Positions 35,297-46,525 of a DNA stretch of 64,000 nucleotides are shown piece after piece. Made by a program: the position numbers and the translations under genes. Position 1 is the stretch's first letter. Each line of letters starts with the position of its first letter. Below the pieces are notes generated by a model. It was given only the letters and a program-made list of their open reading frames with translations. It was not told where the DNA came from and did no database searches. The stretch comes from Piezodorus guildinii (Eukaryota > Arthropoda > Insecta > Hemiptera > Pentatomidae): contig CM041292.1 of NCBI GenBank assembly GCA_023052935.1, forward strand, positions 98,752,237-98,816,236. The letters run 5' to 3'.

Positions 35297-35438
35297 TTAC
35301 TAGAAGGAATTAGTCCGGGTGGCGGTCATTAAATGAAACAACTAAATAGTTTCAACTATTTTATTGTTTCATTTAATGACCGCCACCCGGACTAATTCCT
35401 TCCAGTAATTCTCAACGGTCAACTAATTACATCCACAA
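35297..35438. mobile_element. Short palindromic PLE derivative
   Basis: TTACTAGAAGGAATTAGTCC and its mirror CCTTCCAGTAA bound a 113-bp palindrome (35297-35409) made of the outer arms of the 13596-13882 element with the hammerhead-containing centre deleted. The same one-sided tail TTCTCAACGGTCAACTAATT continues to 35438. Confidence 0.85.
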
Positions 35439-35804
35439 TGATAAAACATACTATGTTCTCAATAGATTCCTTATATCTAATTTATTTTATGTTGATTATT
35501 TATTAATTGGTCGGGGCTATAAAATCTATTAAAGTAACAGTACTCTGTGTTACTAACACGTTGACTACCAACACGTATGTTGTTTACTGCCTAGGTAACT
35601 ACGGGTTTTCTTGCAGCTTCCTTAATTTTGCACTAAATTAATTTCGCACATCAATGACAAAGGTCGTAGAATAATGCGGGGATGGGTCGAAGCGTGCGGA
35701 ACTAAAATTAAAAGATTTCTGTTAATTAATTCAACTGCAAGATAACTCATAAAACGTTTTTATAACATTTTACAAGCTTTTAAGTGAAGAATATTAACTG
35801 GGAT

Positions 35805-36485
35805 GATAATCCAGGAATTGACCTCATTTTAACATAATAAAGGTAAATATTACAGAAACCAAGCATTCTACAAAAATACACATTATAAAATAAATTAATG
35901 GACATTAAATAAGCTTCGATTCAAGAGCAGATAGACGCCTGTAGATCTTCTAGGTACCGACATATGTTTGTCCATATAATACGCTGTGTCTAAAAACAGA
36001 GGAATTGATCCACTTTTTACGGTGTTTAACCCGATATCATAGAAACTGCCAAATTTACCAAACTACTCATAATAATAAAAATTAACAAACGTCTAAAATG
36101 GGCGGTTAACTTTAATATGAGCGGTAGACAGGCGGCTGAAGGTCTTAGATGTTAAAGTGAAAACATAATTTATTATAAAATAGATTATTTTTTGAACCTC
36201 TGTGTTAACTATTATAACCTCTGGGTGTGTTATAAGAGATTGAGTTTAACCTTATGTAGATTGCTGTACAATGTGGTACTTACTGCCTTTGTTGATTATA
36301 ATGTAATGTGTTTTGGTAATTAAAAGTGTAAAAATTAACAGTGAGTGTTTTATTAGGAAATACCTAAACATTAGAGGTACCGAGATATCTTTGTCCATGC
36401 AATACCTAGATACAGGTTACATAGGTTTATAGGTTATATAGGTTCCTAGATACAGGAATTAACCTCATTTTAACATTATGAAGTT
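35805..36485. repeat. Diverged direct repeat pair
   Basis: AGGAATTGACCTCATTTTAA (35813) recurs as AGGAATTAACCTCATTTTAA (36456), and GGTACCGACATATGTTTGTC (35952) recurs as GGTACCGAGATATCTTTGTC (36378). The order of the two motifs differs between units. CCTAGATACAGG also occurs twice, at 36406 and 36449, around a TTATAGGTTATATAGGTT core. Confidence 0.65.
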
Positions 36486-37255
36486 TTATGTTGCATAAAC
36501 CACGAAAATACTTATTTGGACCAATTTGAATGGCCGAAATTTTTTATCCCGACCAGTTTAAGGAGGCAGGGAAAAAATGTACAAGTTGGCTAAAATATAA
36601 AAATCACATTGAAAATTTTCTTCTTAAAATTCGCATTTTTCGGCCCTATCTCTTGGATTATATGTCGAAGGATTTTCTTAATAGAATATTTGTGATTTGT
36701 AATTTGTGTTTTTAAGATGTAGAAGCTATATTTAATATGTACTTAACAATAATATTATACTATTATTTATTATTGTTCTACAATACATAGAACTGATACT
36801 GGAATACAGCAGATGTGAAAACGGAATTATGGTAGCTGAAAGGATTAGCGTCTCAGTGGTAATGGTATTTGTTAACATAAGTGGCTGTATCTCAAATTGT
36901 TGGAAGTTGAGCAAACCAGCCGAACTGAGAGACCTGCAAGACTGATCGAACTGGCTACTTTGCTGTAATCGAAAAGGATTTGTTGTTGTTGGGAGTGGGG
37001 AGGGATGGGGACGTCATTAGGCTGATCCTCTCATAAATTAGAATGACGCATTGGGATCATTAAGAAGTTATGGCCTGGGTGATTTAGTAGTACTCTCGTC
37101 TCTCCCAACTATAAATCTCACTGAGGACAAATGCAAGGGTACAGTTTACAATTGCTGTTTACCTCGGTTCCTAACTTCTTTGTCTTCCTTATCGTCTTAT
37201 AGTGCGGTTAATATGATAATAGTTCATAAAAATAAGAAATCTGGTGCGGGCAACA
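36486..37255. other. AT-rich, nothing recognised
   Basis: The 60-80-codon frames here have no domain; the last (37051-37293) runs into the TIR850 terminus. Confidence 0.4.
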
Positions 37256-37259
37256 CACG

Positions 37260-38110
37260 ACTTTCACTTACCTCCGTAATTAGAATCAATTAAAGAATTT
37301 TCAAAATACAGTTAGAGATAAAAATGAGTGAAACCATAAAGAATTAATTAAATGGAATTTCTATTGAAACACGTATTTTATTAAAAAATCTATTATATTA
37401 TTATCTAAACTGAACACTTAGTTTTATCGTCTTTTCATCACTCTCTATTAAATTTTAAAAGTTTGTGAATGAGATAATATTTTTCTAAAATCTTTAGCTT
37501 TCCATCACTATATCATACATGTATATTACTGTTCTTATGTTCAAAAACAAATATATTGCATTACAAATATATTTTTTCAGTTTTTTCCTTTAGTTGGGTA
37601 TCGAATTCGTTCTATTTATATATTTACATGCTTTTCATCAGTGGTAACAAGATAATAAATCATTTTTATAGAATCAACCAAATTAAAGGTACTTTATAAG
37701 AAGAAAAGTTAAAATATCGGCATTTAAGCCCTGTCAGACTATTTTAATCCGAATAAAACCTATATGATATTAAAGCCGAGTTAATTTTACATCGATATAG
37801 CGAGTTTAAACAAAATTTTCAGAAAATCGTAAAAAGGTGCAAAATGCATGGTATAAAGTGGCTCTTCTGGTAAGCTGAATTTGATGAAAAAGATTTCGTA
37901 ACATCTCGGGCTTAAGTAGTCTTATATATGAAATTTCAGTTTCATAGGACTTTTCGTTTTTGCCCGAGAGTTAACACACAGACCTTTTTGCGGGACTTGG
38001 TTATTTGGGCTCAGGGGACCCTAAAACGTGTATTTCCGTTGAAAACTGGAATTCGAAAATTTTCACGATCGCAATACTTTCCCTTACTATGTAATATAGT
38101 AAGTGAAAGT
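37260..38110 (-). mobile_element. TIR850 full-length copy 3
   Basis: 851 bp on the minus strand from ACTTTCACTTACCT (37260-37273) to AGTAAGTGAAAGT (ending 38110). Near-complete block match to 28358-29198, including TCGAAAATTTTCACGATCGC and CAGGGGACCCTAAAACGTG. Flanking GTGTTGCCCGCACCAGAT outside the left end is shared with copy 2, so the true element end may lie about 20 bp further out. Confidence 0.9.
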
Positions 38111-38744
38111 AAAAAGGAAAAGGCTGATATTCATGTGATGGAACAACCATAAAATGAAGTTCAACCGATTGAATATATGTACTGAATCCCAATTACATGA
38201 TATTGAACTAATCTAGCTATTTATAAACAAAGTAAAGTATTGCAAGTACATATATGTTGAAATGAATAGATTCTGAACTTTAATTTGCAAATAGAAAAAT
38301 AATTAGTGTCAATATTTACCTTACCAAGAATGCAAGATAGCTAAATCCGTTTTATAAATTTTTAACTACATCCAACAGCTTCTCTTATAATATTAGCTTC
38401 CCATCTTTATTAGAATATATTGGTTACCTATAATAACTGGTCATGCGGAGTGAAAATAATGTAACATACTGAGATTTATTTTAAATTTTATAAAAACAAA
38501 TTTAACACCAAAACAGGTAGGTTAACAAATACTATATATATTTGTCTATTCCTTTTTGTCAAAAGTAGTTCAAGTTGCGAAATTACTTAGCTCGCGGCAT
38601 CTGTGAAGAAACTTAAAAGGTTTGAATATATAAAATTTTAATCCCGACGGTTTTGTAAAACGTGGTCGCTTACTTTAAAGGATGAATGTCGTCTTAAGGT
38701 TTTCGAGAATAAGGTATGAATAATATTTGGTTCAAAGAAAAATG
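38111..38744. other. AT-rich, nothing recognised
   Basis: No supported feature. Confidence 0.4.
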
Positions 38745-39019
38745 AAGCCCCTGGGACATACAGAAGGTTACATGACGCAAAATTTCGGAGCTTGGAACGT
38801 CAGAATAATAGAGCTGATAGCATCCCAGCATGATGAATGCATTTCTTAAAAATTAATATGTGCAGGACCCATTGGTATGCTTCCAACAGTCAGGCATAAT
38901 TGTCGGTGGGACGATTGTGGTTAGTCTGATCTCGTGGGCATGGACGGTGATCATTGAATAAATCTGTTTAGGCAACATTTTGTGCTATAGACATGCTAAG
39001 CCTATTATTATTATTTTTG
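38745..39019 (+). mobile_element. LINE C-terminal fragment with (ATT)n tail, copy 1
   Basis: Sense reading RRLHDAKFRSLERQ near 38765-38806 parallels RRLHNAELRNLHP at 61 kb. GGTATGCTTCCAACAGTCAG and CGATTGTGGTTAGTCTGATC match the same LINE further on, and the copy ends GCTAAGCCTATTATTATTAT. Strongly decayed. Confidence 0.65.
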
Positions 39020-39629
39020 TTACAGTTTGTAGCTGAAGCAACTAGCTATAAATGGGAGATGACCAATAGATTAAACATTTTTTATAATTTTTAAAATACT
39101 TTATAACCTTTAAACTTCAGGAGAAAATAAGATAATATAACATATTTAATTCTCCGAATCAGAGCAAATAACAGAGGATATGTAGAAAAGCCAGATTGTA
39201 TTTAGCATTACATGTTATTGGCGAGGCGCACGAGGGCAGTTTCCGTGGAGGCGTGAAATTATGCTAATAGCTCTCAGGCGTGAAGTGTACTGATTTATTA
39301 TTAACATAATTAAAACTCGGTTTGTTTGTTTACTGATTCGCTTTTTCCTCGTGTTTTCCCAGCCGAGTATAAATTGTTTATAGGAACAAACAAACTCTTT
39401 GTTCATACGGCCAATTAGTTATATAAACAAAGAAAAAAAATAATCCCTAAGGCAAAACAGCATTACTCGAGAAAAAATGTTATTTATAAAAATTTAATTA
39501 TTTATATTGCTTGTTCGTTAGAGGATCTTATTCGGGAATTTTATTATATAACTTTATTTAGGAATTTCGAATAGAAATGAGCTCGTATGTTGTAATACAC
39601 GGGATTTATTAAATATATTTAATTCACGT
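39020..39629. other. Unassigned; GC-richer patch at 39190-39410
   Basis: A 63-codon minus-strand frame at 39215-39406 without recognised motif. The patch is flanked by AT-rich DNA. Confidence 0.35.
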
Positions 39630-39904
<275 letters not shown>

Positions 39905-39934
39905 GTAGAAAAATATTTTATATAATAATAATAC

Positions 39935-40095
39935 CATTTTTTTTTTAATATTTTAATTTTTCCGACGTTTCGGCTCTAATTTGAGAGCCATCAACTTCTG
40001 AGTTTATGCTTGACATAGCTCAGTAATGCCCTAATAATGCATCACTAGTTAGAGCCGAAACGTCAGCAAAATTAAAATACTAAAAAAGACTGACT
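39935..40095. mobile_element. PLE-like inverted pair (GAGCCGAAACGTC)
   Basis: The left arm (minus strand) has GGCTCTCAAATTAGAGCC then GAAACGTCGG, and the right arm (plus) TTAGAGCCGAAACGTCAGC. Outer parts share TTTTAATTTT / AAAATTAAAATA. The left arm has TTGATGG where the hammerhead CTGANGA is expected, so the core is damaged. Confidence 0.6.
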
Positions 40096-40489
40096 CCCGA
40101 TTATTTCAACATAATAGCGTGGCGTAAATTTAAAATAGTAATAATGATAAAGAAACTAGAGGTAGAAGGATTCACTTAAAAAAATAAAAACTACTTAGCT
40201 TCAAAATTTAAAATACATTTTTTTAAGTTTTTATATCTTGTTAATTCCAATTCATGAAACTTAAATATTATTTATTCTACTTTAGTTATTATTAATTTTT
40301 TTCTACAATGCTTGAAGTTTGTTTCAACAATTTTTATTTAATTCAATTATTCAGTTTTTTTTATTTTATTTAAACCTAACAATTTTCTTGAAAGTATTTA
40401 ACTGCTTCTTTATTTTTCAAAATTTATGTATGGTGAAGTAAAATGAAGTCAACAAAATAATATTAAAAGTGGCTGACGCAAGAAAAGTT
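40096..40489. other. AT-rich, nothing recognised
   Basis: No supported feature. Confidence 0.4.
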
Positions 40490-40950
40490 CCGACAGGTAG
40501 AATAAATTAGGTCCTAATTGCGTGGAATTTGTAAAATTATCTCTTATCTCCGGGCTTTAATTAAATTCGGCTAATTTTTAAACTGCTGCGTGCCTAAATT
40601 CCCTCAATTCTTTCCTTTCTTCATTAGAGATATGGGGAGATATCGCACGGAAGAGAATTAGAACTCTCTTTGCTCCCCTTGTTAGGTAGGGAAGGGGGGA
40701 AGGCAAAAACCCTCCCGGATGTACGGAGGAAGTGCACCAGGTAAAAAGCCTTCGGAGCAACAAAAACCGGAAGCAGAGAGCTCCTCATTAGTCCACGTCA
40801 ATTAGGACTCAGTTATTTATGCTGCGGGCCAATGGGAGGGCAGCGCTGGTGGACCAATCAGCACGCGAGCTCGCTATCAGGGGTGTAGAGGGGGTGGAAG
40901 GTTCCTATTATTGTTAAATTATTAACATGGCCCTGGTGATTAAACTAACC
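40490..40950. other. GC-richer patch with CCAAT and homeodomain-type sites
   Basis: GGGCCAATGGG near 40828 and GACCAATCAGC near 40852 are CCAAT-box strings 24 bp apart. GCTTTAATTAAATTCGGC and GGCTAATTTTTAAAC near 40555-40582, and CAATTAGGACTC near 40800, carry TAAT cores. The minus-strand frame at 40578-40763 has no domain. Candidate cis-regulatory DNA; no start site or TATA box can be assigned. Confidence 0.3.
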
Positions 40951-41079
40951 AAAGACTGTCGGTTCTATTGAATCTTTCACGTCAAGTCATCAAAGAATTG
41001 TGACTCAAGGCTATGATAAACGTTGGTAAATATTCAAAGTTCTTAAATGCCTATCTATTTTGAGAAACCTTTCTTATAG
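40951..41079. other. Unassigned
   Basis: Short stretch, nothing recognised. Confidence 0.3.
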
Positions 41080-41200
41080 GTGCCCAGAAGATGACCAATA
41101 ATCTGGGTCGTAACTTTAGCAAAAAAGAAATTGGTTAGATTAATTCATTGTTTTCTTTCTCTGCACAGACCCGGACTAATATCCTCCAGTGGTTCTTAAA
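41080..41200 (+). mobile_element. Diverged PLE-like unit
   Basis: AGAAGATGACC..CTGGGTC then GTAACTTTAGC lines up with the hammerhead-like core of 13774-13809. 60 bp later ACCCGGACTAATATCCTCCA matches the outer end CCCGGACTAATTCCTTCCA. Confidence 0.6.
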
Positions 41201-41343
41201 TAAAAATAGCACAAGTGTTTACAAGTGTGATAGTTCAAAACGTCCTTGGTGTACACGCTGTCAATCACCTTACCATATCAAATGTTTAAAAAAAATAATT
41301 TCTTACATTGTTAAGTATAATCTTTAATTACATCACATAATAT

Positions 41344-41349
<6 letters not shown>

Positions 41350-41427
<78 letters not shown>
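41350..41427. repeat. (AT)n microsatellite with flanking ATCGACGAT / ATCGTCGAG
   Basis: Two AT runs. ATCGACGAT at 41426 and CATCGTCGAG at 41480 form a small inverted pair around an AT-rich spacer. Confidence 0.85.
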
Positions 41428-41430
<3 letters not shown>

Positions 41431-41642
41431 CGATTATACTACTAATAATTAAAATATATAACCTTTATATATATATATTCATCGTCGAGTCTGAATTATT
41501 AATTTATAAAAATAAATATACCATAGATTTGCTTTTAAAACTTTTCTAATGAAAATAAACCAAATTTTAAATAATATAATAGACTTCTTCCTTCTATCAA
41601 TGCAATTTACCAAAAATACATCTAAGGATTTGCCACATCTTT

Positions 41643-42038
41643 TTGACTATAAGTGATTGTGGAATGGTTTTAAGTAGGTATAATGAATTTCAAATAATTA
41701 ACAAATCATTAATGGAAAATACTGACAAACAGTGTGCTGCGGATAACAGTGGAATTTTTAATAAAAATCTACATGTTCTTAAGACGAATTTAATATTTAG
41801 AAACGTTAGCACACCAAACCCAGATAGAAATGATAAATACATAATAGCTTATAACAGCGTGGCACTCACTATGTTTAACACACAGGTTTGCCATACAGAG
41901 CCTGAAATTGAGAGGCTATCTACGGCATGTTATGGTGGAAAAGGGACAAATAAGATGATTAAAACAAAAATTGTGAGTACACCAATTGTTATGTACATAT
42001 GTATTATATGCACATATAATTTGTATACAATAAATTAA
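41643..42038 (+). CDS. Hypothetical ORF, 131 codons (doubtful)
   Basis: The longest plus-strand frame of the window and the second longest overall. The translation has mixed composition with a Lys/Asn/Ile bias expected at this base content, two or three Cys, and a hydrophobic tail (IVMYICIICTYNLY) at the C-terminus that could be a membrane segment. I do not recognise a domain. It starts mid-way in AT-rich DNA with no obvious promoter, and no splice-site context is evident. At this AT content a frame of this size is expected by chance at a rate not far below one per window, so it may be nothing. It could also be an exon of a lineage-specific gene or a relic of a mobile element protein. Confidence 0.15.
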   Translation: MTISDCGMVLSRYNEFQIINKSLMENTDKQCAADNSGIFNKNLHVLKTNLIFRNVSTPNPDRNDKYIIAYNSVALTMFNTQVCHTEPEIERLSTACYGGKGTNKMIKTKIVSTPIVMYICIICTYNLYTIN

Positions 42039-42229
42039 ATTAAAGGACGGAAGAAATATCTTCGCCGAAGCAACCTTATATTATATTCTGTTCCGGTTAA
42101 ATAATTAAGAAATAAATGGTAATCCATATCATAATATAGAAATTCATAAGCTGAACTCAATAACTCAATTTTATCAAGAAAAGTCCTCATGGTGTTATTT
42201 CCTCTACTTTTGATTGCGACCGATATCAT
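42039..42229. other. Unassigned
   Basis: Short AT-rich stretch; a 64-codon minus-strand frame without motif. Confidence 0.3.
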
Positions 42230-42750
42230 ATATTCCCTGGAAGGACCAGTATTAATCCCGAGGATGTGGAAGTTCTAAGATGGATCGGGATACAGGAGCG
42301 AAATGAACCAGGAGTAATACAAGCTCCCATCTCACGTTCGCCATGAGTATTGGGCACATGCTCCAATAGCTTGGGGGGAGGAGGGAGGAGTGGAAGGAGG
42401 GAGGACGGAAGTCGAAAAGCCAGGGCGATCGAAAGGGGTCGCCGGAAGTGGGATGTTGACAAACTCCCAACTCGATCACCGAGATTTCATCTCGTTTCCT
42501 TTGATGTAATAATGGCCGGGAGGGGCTACGGATAAACGGATTTCTGGACCAACCTCATGGGCCAAGTAATAAAGGGTGGGAGAGAAAGGGAATCCCGGTG
42601 ATAAATTTCGTTCCTCGGGATAGCAAAGGAGAAGAAATTCAGGAGTCGGAAAAGTGGGTGCAGATTCATTCCAAGGGGGTTTTATCCTTTAAATCCACTT
42701 GGAAGCATCGATGAACCCGATTTCGTTCACGAGTTCATCGAAACGGCTTT
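42230..42750. other. GC-richer patch with purine-rich tract
   Basis: A G/A-rich segment (GGGGGGAGGAGGGAGGAGTG near 42373, continuing to about 42450) causes proline-rich minus-strand and glycine-rich plus-strand frames of 60-78 codons. No domain seen. Purine strand bias could favour triplex or quadruplex-like structure. Confidence 0.4.
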
Positions 42751-45250
42751 TCCAACTCAACGTTTTTGTCTGTCGTGATTTTCCTTTCTTAGCTCTCTAG
42801 CAAAAAGATCAATCAATGCACTAATTATAGGTACATCACCTCTTATTACTTCTCAAATTCGGTAAGGTTATAAGAACTTCAAAAAGTAACAGCCAATTAT
42901 GCTAGTAATGAAAAAAAAAAAAGATATGGATACATAAATACTAAGTTAAACATAAATTATTAGTAAAAACGATATTTCTTCATTCCTACCTGTTAGCGAA
43001 AGAGTTAAATATCAATCTTTTTTTTTTTGAGAGGGGAGGGAGGGAGAGATTTGAAGGTATGTGCGTAAAGTAATGCATTTACTTATTAAGTTTTTAATTT
43101 AAGTTTTAGATTATTTTATTGACACATCTAACTAGAGTGGAAAGTGGATTCGAATTGGTAATGTGTGACTTTGATGTTGCTAAGAAGAAAACGTCTTTAC
43201 TCCTTCAGCCACGTAGTAATTTATATTACGTATCACCGGGTTTCAGTCTTAATTCTTAACGTTAACGACTTATAAATTCGAAGCATATGTATTAGTGTTT
43301 GGTTGTTCCGTTTATCTGTGAAGTGAAAGAGCTCAATACCAAGTTTTGATTCCCTGCGTCATCAGTGTTAGGTTTAGCGTTTTTGGTTTGCTCTTTATGA
43401 GTGAACAGTATGTCGTTATTGTAGTCGAATGCAGATAAAGATACGGTATCGTGTATATATTGAATATTATTAATTGTTATAGAACACAGATCTCTATTCC
43501 TCTTAGGGTCATTTTCCAATTTTTTATTTTATTTTACAAGGAAAAATAAGTCAGTCGTTATTATTTTAACTATTATGCCTCTATATGAACATACTGAAAA
43601 TTTACATCAATAATTAAATGAGACATCAATAAAGCTGTAAATAATAAATCGTCCAAAAAAAAAACTTATGCACATATTTATCAGAAGATATTATTGAGCT
43701 TTAGTTTTATAGTTCATCATTTTCAGTCGTGATCAATAACACTCCACCTGTATATGGATCCAGAAAAAAACATAAAAGCCTGATGGAGTTATTATTCTTC
43801 GATAAAGAAAATGACCGAGCTGATATTTTAGCATTATGGTTTCCGATGTGTAATAACTCTCATGGGTTATTTGCATTTATATTGATCTTCGTAGTCATGA
43901 TCTATTTGAAAACCCCAAGAATTTGCATAGCACTCGTGCGGTGTGAACAAATACAATTTTCGCATTAAACATTCATGTTGTTTTATGCATAAAAGACCGG
44001 GAGTTTACGGCGCACTTTTCCTGTTATTAAATTCAAATAGGAAATATTCGTTAACTACTCAGTTTTGAGTGTATAAAATACTGACGTTAAATTATCCTAA
44101 ATAACTTGCCTAAATTGATTTCAATTATAAAATTATTTTTTTGATGTATACTAAGTATTGGTTTTCTGTTTTGAAAGTTTCTAAAATAAACCTAAAAAAC
44201 ATTCTTCCCTAATACATTATACAACATATGATAAAATTACGATAATAATACGCAATACCGTTGACCCAACTCATTGCGTACAAAATACTATATTTATAAT
44301 ATACTGATATACTTTCTATAATATGATAATATATAATATAATATAATATACTTATAAAACTATATTTTGTGATAATTTTTAAGGGAAAAGTACAATTTTA
44401 CTTTTTTTTTTTTTCTTTTTAACACACAATTTTTTTTTTTCTCCTAACCATAAATATTAAGTTAAGCTGAGTCATTGGTCGTCATCAGTTGCCTTTGAAA
44501 AAAAAAAAAAAAAAAACTTAAAAAAGAATGGAGAAAAGCATTGAAAGAACAGTACTTTCAAACTAGTAATTTAAAAAGTTTTAAAAAGTATAATTGTCAA
44601 AAAATGTTTTCATGCAGAAAAAATGTCAATAACAATTAATTTTAATTAAATTGTTTATAGCCAACAATATAGAGAAAACTATATTGAATTAACAAAGTAG
44701 TTAAAGAAAAAAAAGTAGAAATAAATTATCATTTGCAATTTGTTTAAATGAAAATAAGCTCAAGGTTATAAAACTTATAAAATAACAGAAAATGGCAATT
44801 GAGGACAATAATTTTAAGTTAGTAATTTCAAGAAGTTTTAAAAGTATAAATGTCAATAACATCACGAGGTCATAAAAACTGACAAACAATTAATGTAATT
44901 AAATGTTTAGCCAAACAATAAAGAAAGCTATAGAATTGCTATGGTACAGCTCGTAGAAAAGAAGTAGTGACATTATATAACTCGTGTTTCAATTTGAAGG
45001 AATGATATGAACAGCTGATTTTTATTTTATATTTTTTCTTTAAAGTTGTTTCAGTCAGTAATTAGAAATAATTGATTATTTAATATGCAATAACAATATT
45101 AGTGTAGTAAAATTGTATTGTAGAAATTTGGTTAGTATAATTCTGATACAGAGAAATCATTATATATAAAGAAATAAGAAAATAAAATAAAATAAAAATC
45201 TATCATCCCATGATAAACTGAAACATAAGCTCAAGGTTGTAAATAAATTT
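42751..45250. other. AT-rich stretch, nothing recognised
   Basis: A tRNA-B-box-like GGATTCGAATTGG at 43147 is isolated. ATAAT/ATATA simple sequence at 44320-44350 and poly-A near 44499-44516. The 62-79-codon frames have no domain. Confidence 0.4.
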
Positions 45251-45256
45251 GATATA

Positions 45257-45258
<2 letters not shown>

Positions 45259-45294
<36 letters not shown>
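45259..45294. repeat. Poly-A tract (~36 nt)
   Basis: Uninterrupted A run; on the minus strand it makes a poly-Phe stretch in a 96-codon frame, which is not a gene. Confidence 0.95.
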
Positions 45295-45298
<4 letters not shown>

Positions 45299-45299
45299 G

Positions 45300-46139
45300 A
45301 GATGTGTTTGGTAGTCCAGTTATAAATGTCGTACTTAAAAAAAAAAAAATGAAAGAGGACTAGACGAGAGATTAAACTACCCGGAAAAATAAAATGTTTA
45401 TAGATGTGCCGGAATCCATTTTTTAAAAGTTTAATTACTACCGTCGACATGTTTTCTCATTAGAATTTCGATATAAAAATAAAATCAAGGGAGTTAAAAA
45501 CCACGAACTAGTTCCTTTGAGACACTAAGGTACAGTTACTCTGGCCATTGAATTAATGCGGACAACTTAGGAATCGAACAAGACCTCCACCTGCTCTAGA
45601 GAAACGAAGAAAAAACTCTCAAAGTTAAAAAGAAAATAATTTAAATACGATTAAAGTGACATGTTTGCCTAAGGAACAGGGACTTTTAGGTGTGAAGGTA
45701 CCATGAAGAGTACATTCCGAAACCCAAGATAAAAGACGGGGCTGACTAGGATAGGATCCAGATCGTTGACTCTTACCAGGCCCTCACTTGACTCGGTACT
45801 AAATTACAGGCTCACTTTGATACACAACACCGCCTCGTAAACCAACTCGAGGACCGACGTCTGGTAATTTTTTTTGTATGTTGCTTCGACGAGGGCCAAT
45901 AAGGTTGAATAAATTTATGTTTATAAATATGCTGGAAAGTCGGAAGCATAATAAGATATTTCTTTGTGTTTGAAAGATGTTTTGAAGCAGAACTACCTGC
46001 GAAATTAAAAAAAAAATATATCTTCTCTAACAACAAAAAAATATTGTTCTGAAGACAAAGTGTAGAAGAAAAGAAACATAGCACCATCAGAAAGAAATAT
46101 CTGCACAATTCTCTAGGAAGGTCTTTCAGGTCTTTTAAG
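45300..46139. other. Unassigned
   Basis: A 98-codon minus-strand frame at 45812-46108 is Phe/Leu/Ser-rich without domain. No repeat partner. Confidence 0.35.
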
Positions 46140-46525
46140 GCTTCTTTTATTTTATTTTATTTATTAATTGTTTACATTCGTACATTCCTAAAACAATCCT
46201 AACTGATCTTTTTTCTATGAAAATATGTAAATAAAAGAACCTATAGAAATATATAGTAATTGTTGTATTTTAGTTTTTGGTACATGATAATTATTTATTT
46301 TATTATCATTTTATTTGTTTATATTTTTTTTACAATCGTTAGTTTTGAGCTTATATACTGATTTACTATATTTTTGATTTTCATATTATTTATATTGTTT
46401 TTCACTGTTGTTTTTTATCTTATTATTCTTACTTTAAAGCAATAAATTCCAAATTTATTGAACATTTTGTAATTTTAATGGAACATGTCCCGGAATAAAT
46501 AAATGAATTATTATTATTATCATAA
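46140..46525 (+). mobile_element. LINE 3' UTR with GTCCCGGAATAAATAAA end
   Basis: T-rich sequence ending GGAACATGTCCCGGAATAAA near 46480-46499 and an (ATT)n tail. The same terminal motif appears at 61145-61192 and, as ATGTCCCAGAATAAA, in the 17.7/18.3-kb repeats. It is a typical LINE 3' terminal hairpin (GGAACATGTCCCGG) recognised by the element's own RT in related families. Confidence 0.65.

Noticed and set aside
45160..45450. 96-codon Phe-rich frame
   Set aside because: Made by a poly-A tract read on the minus strand.
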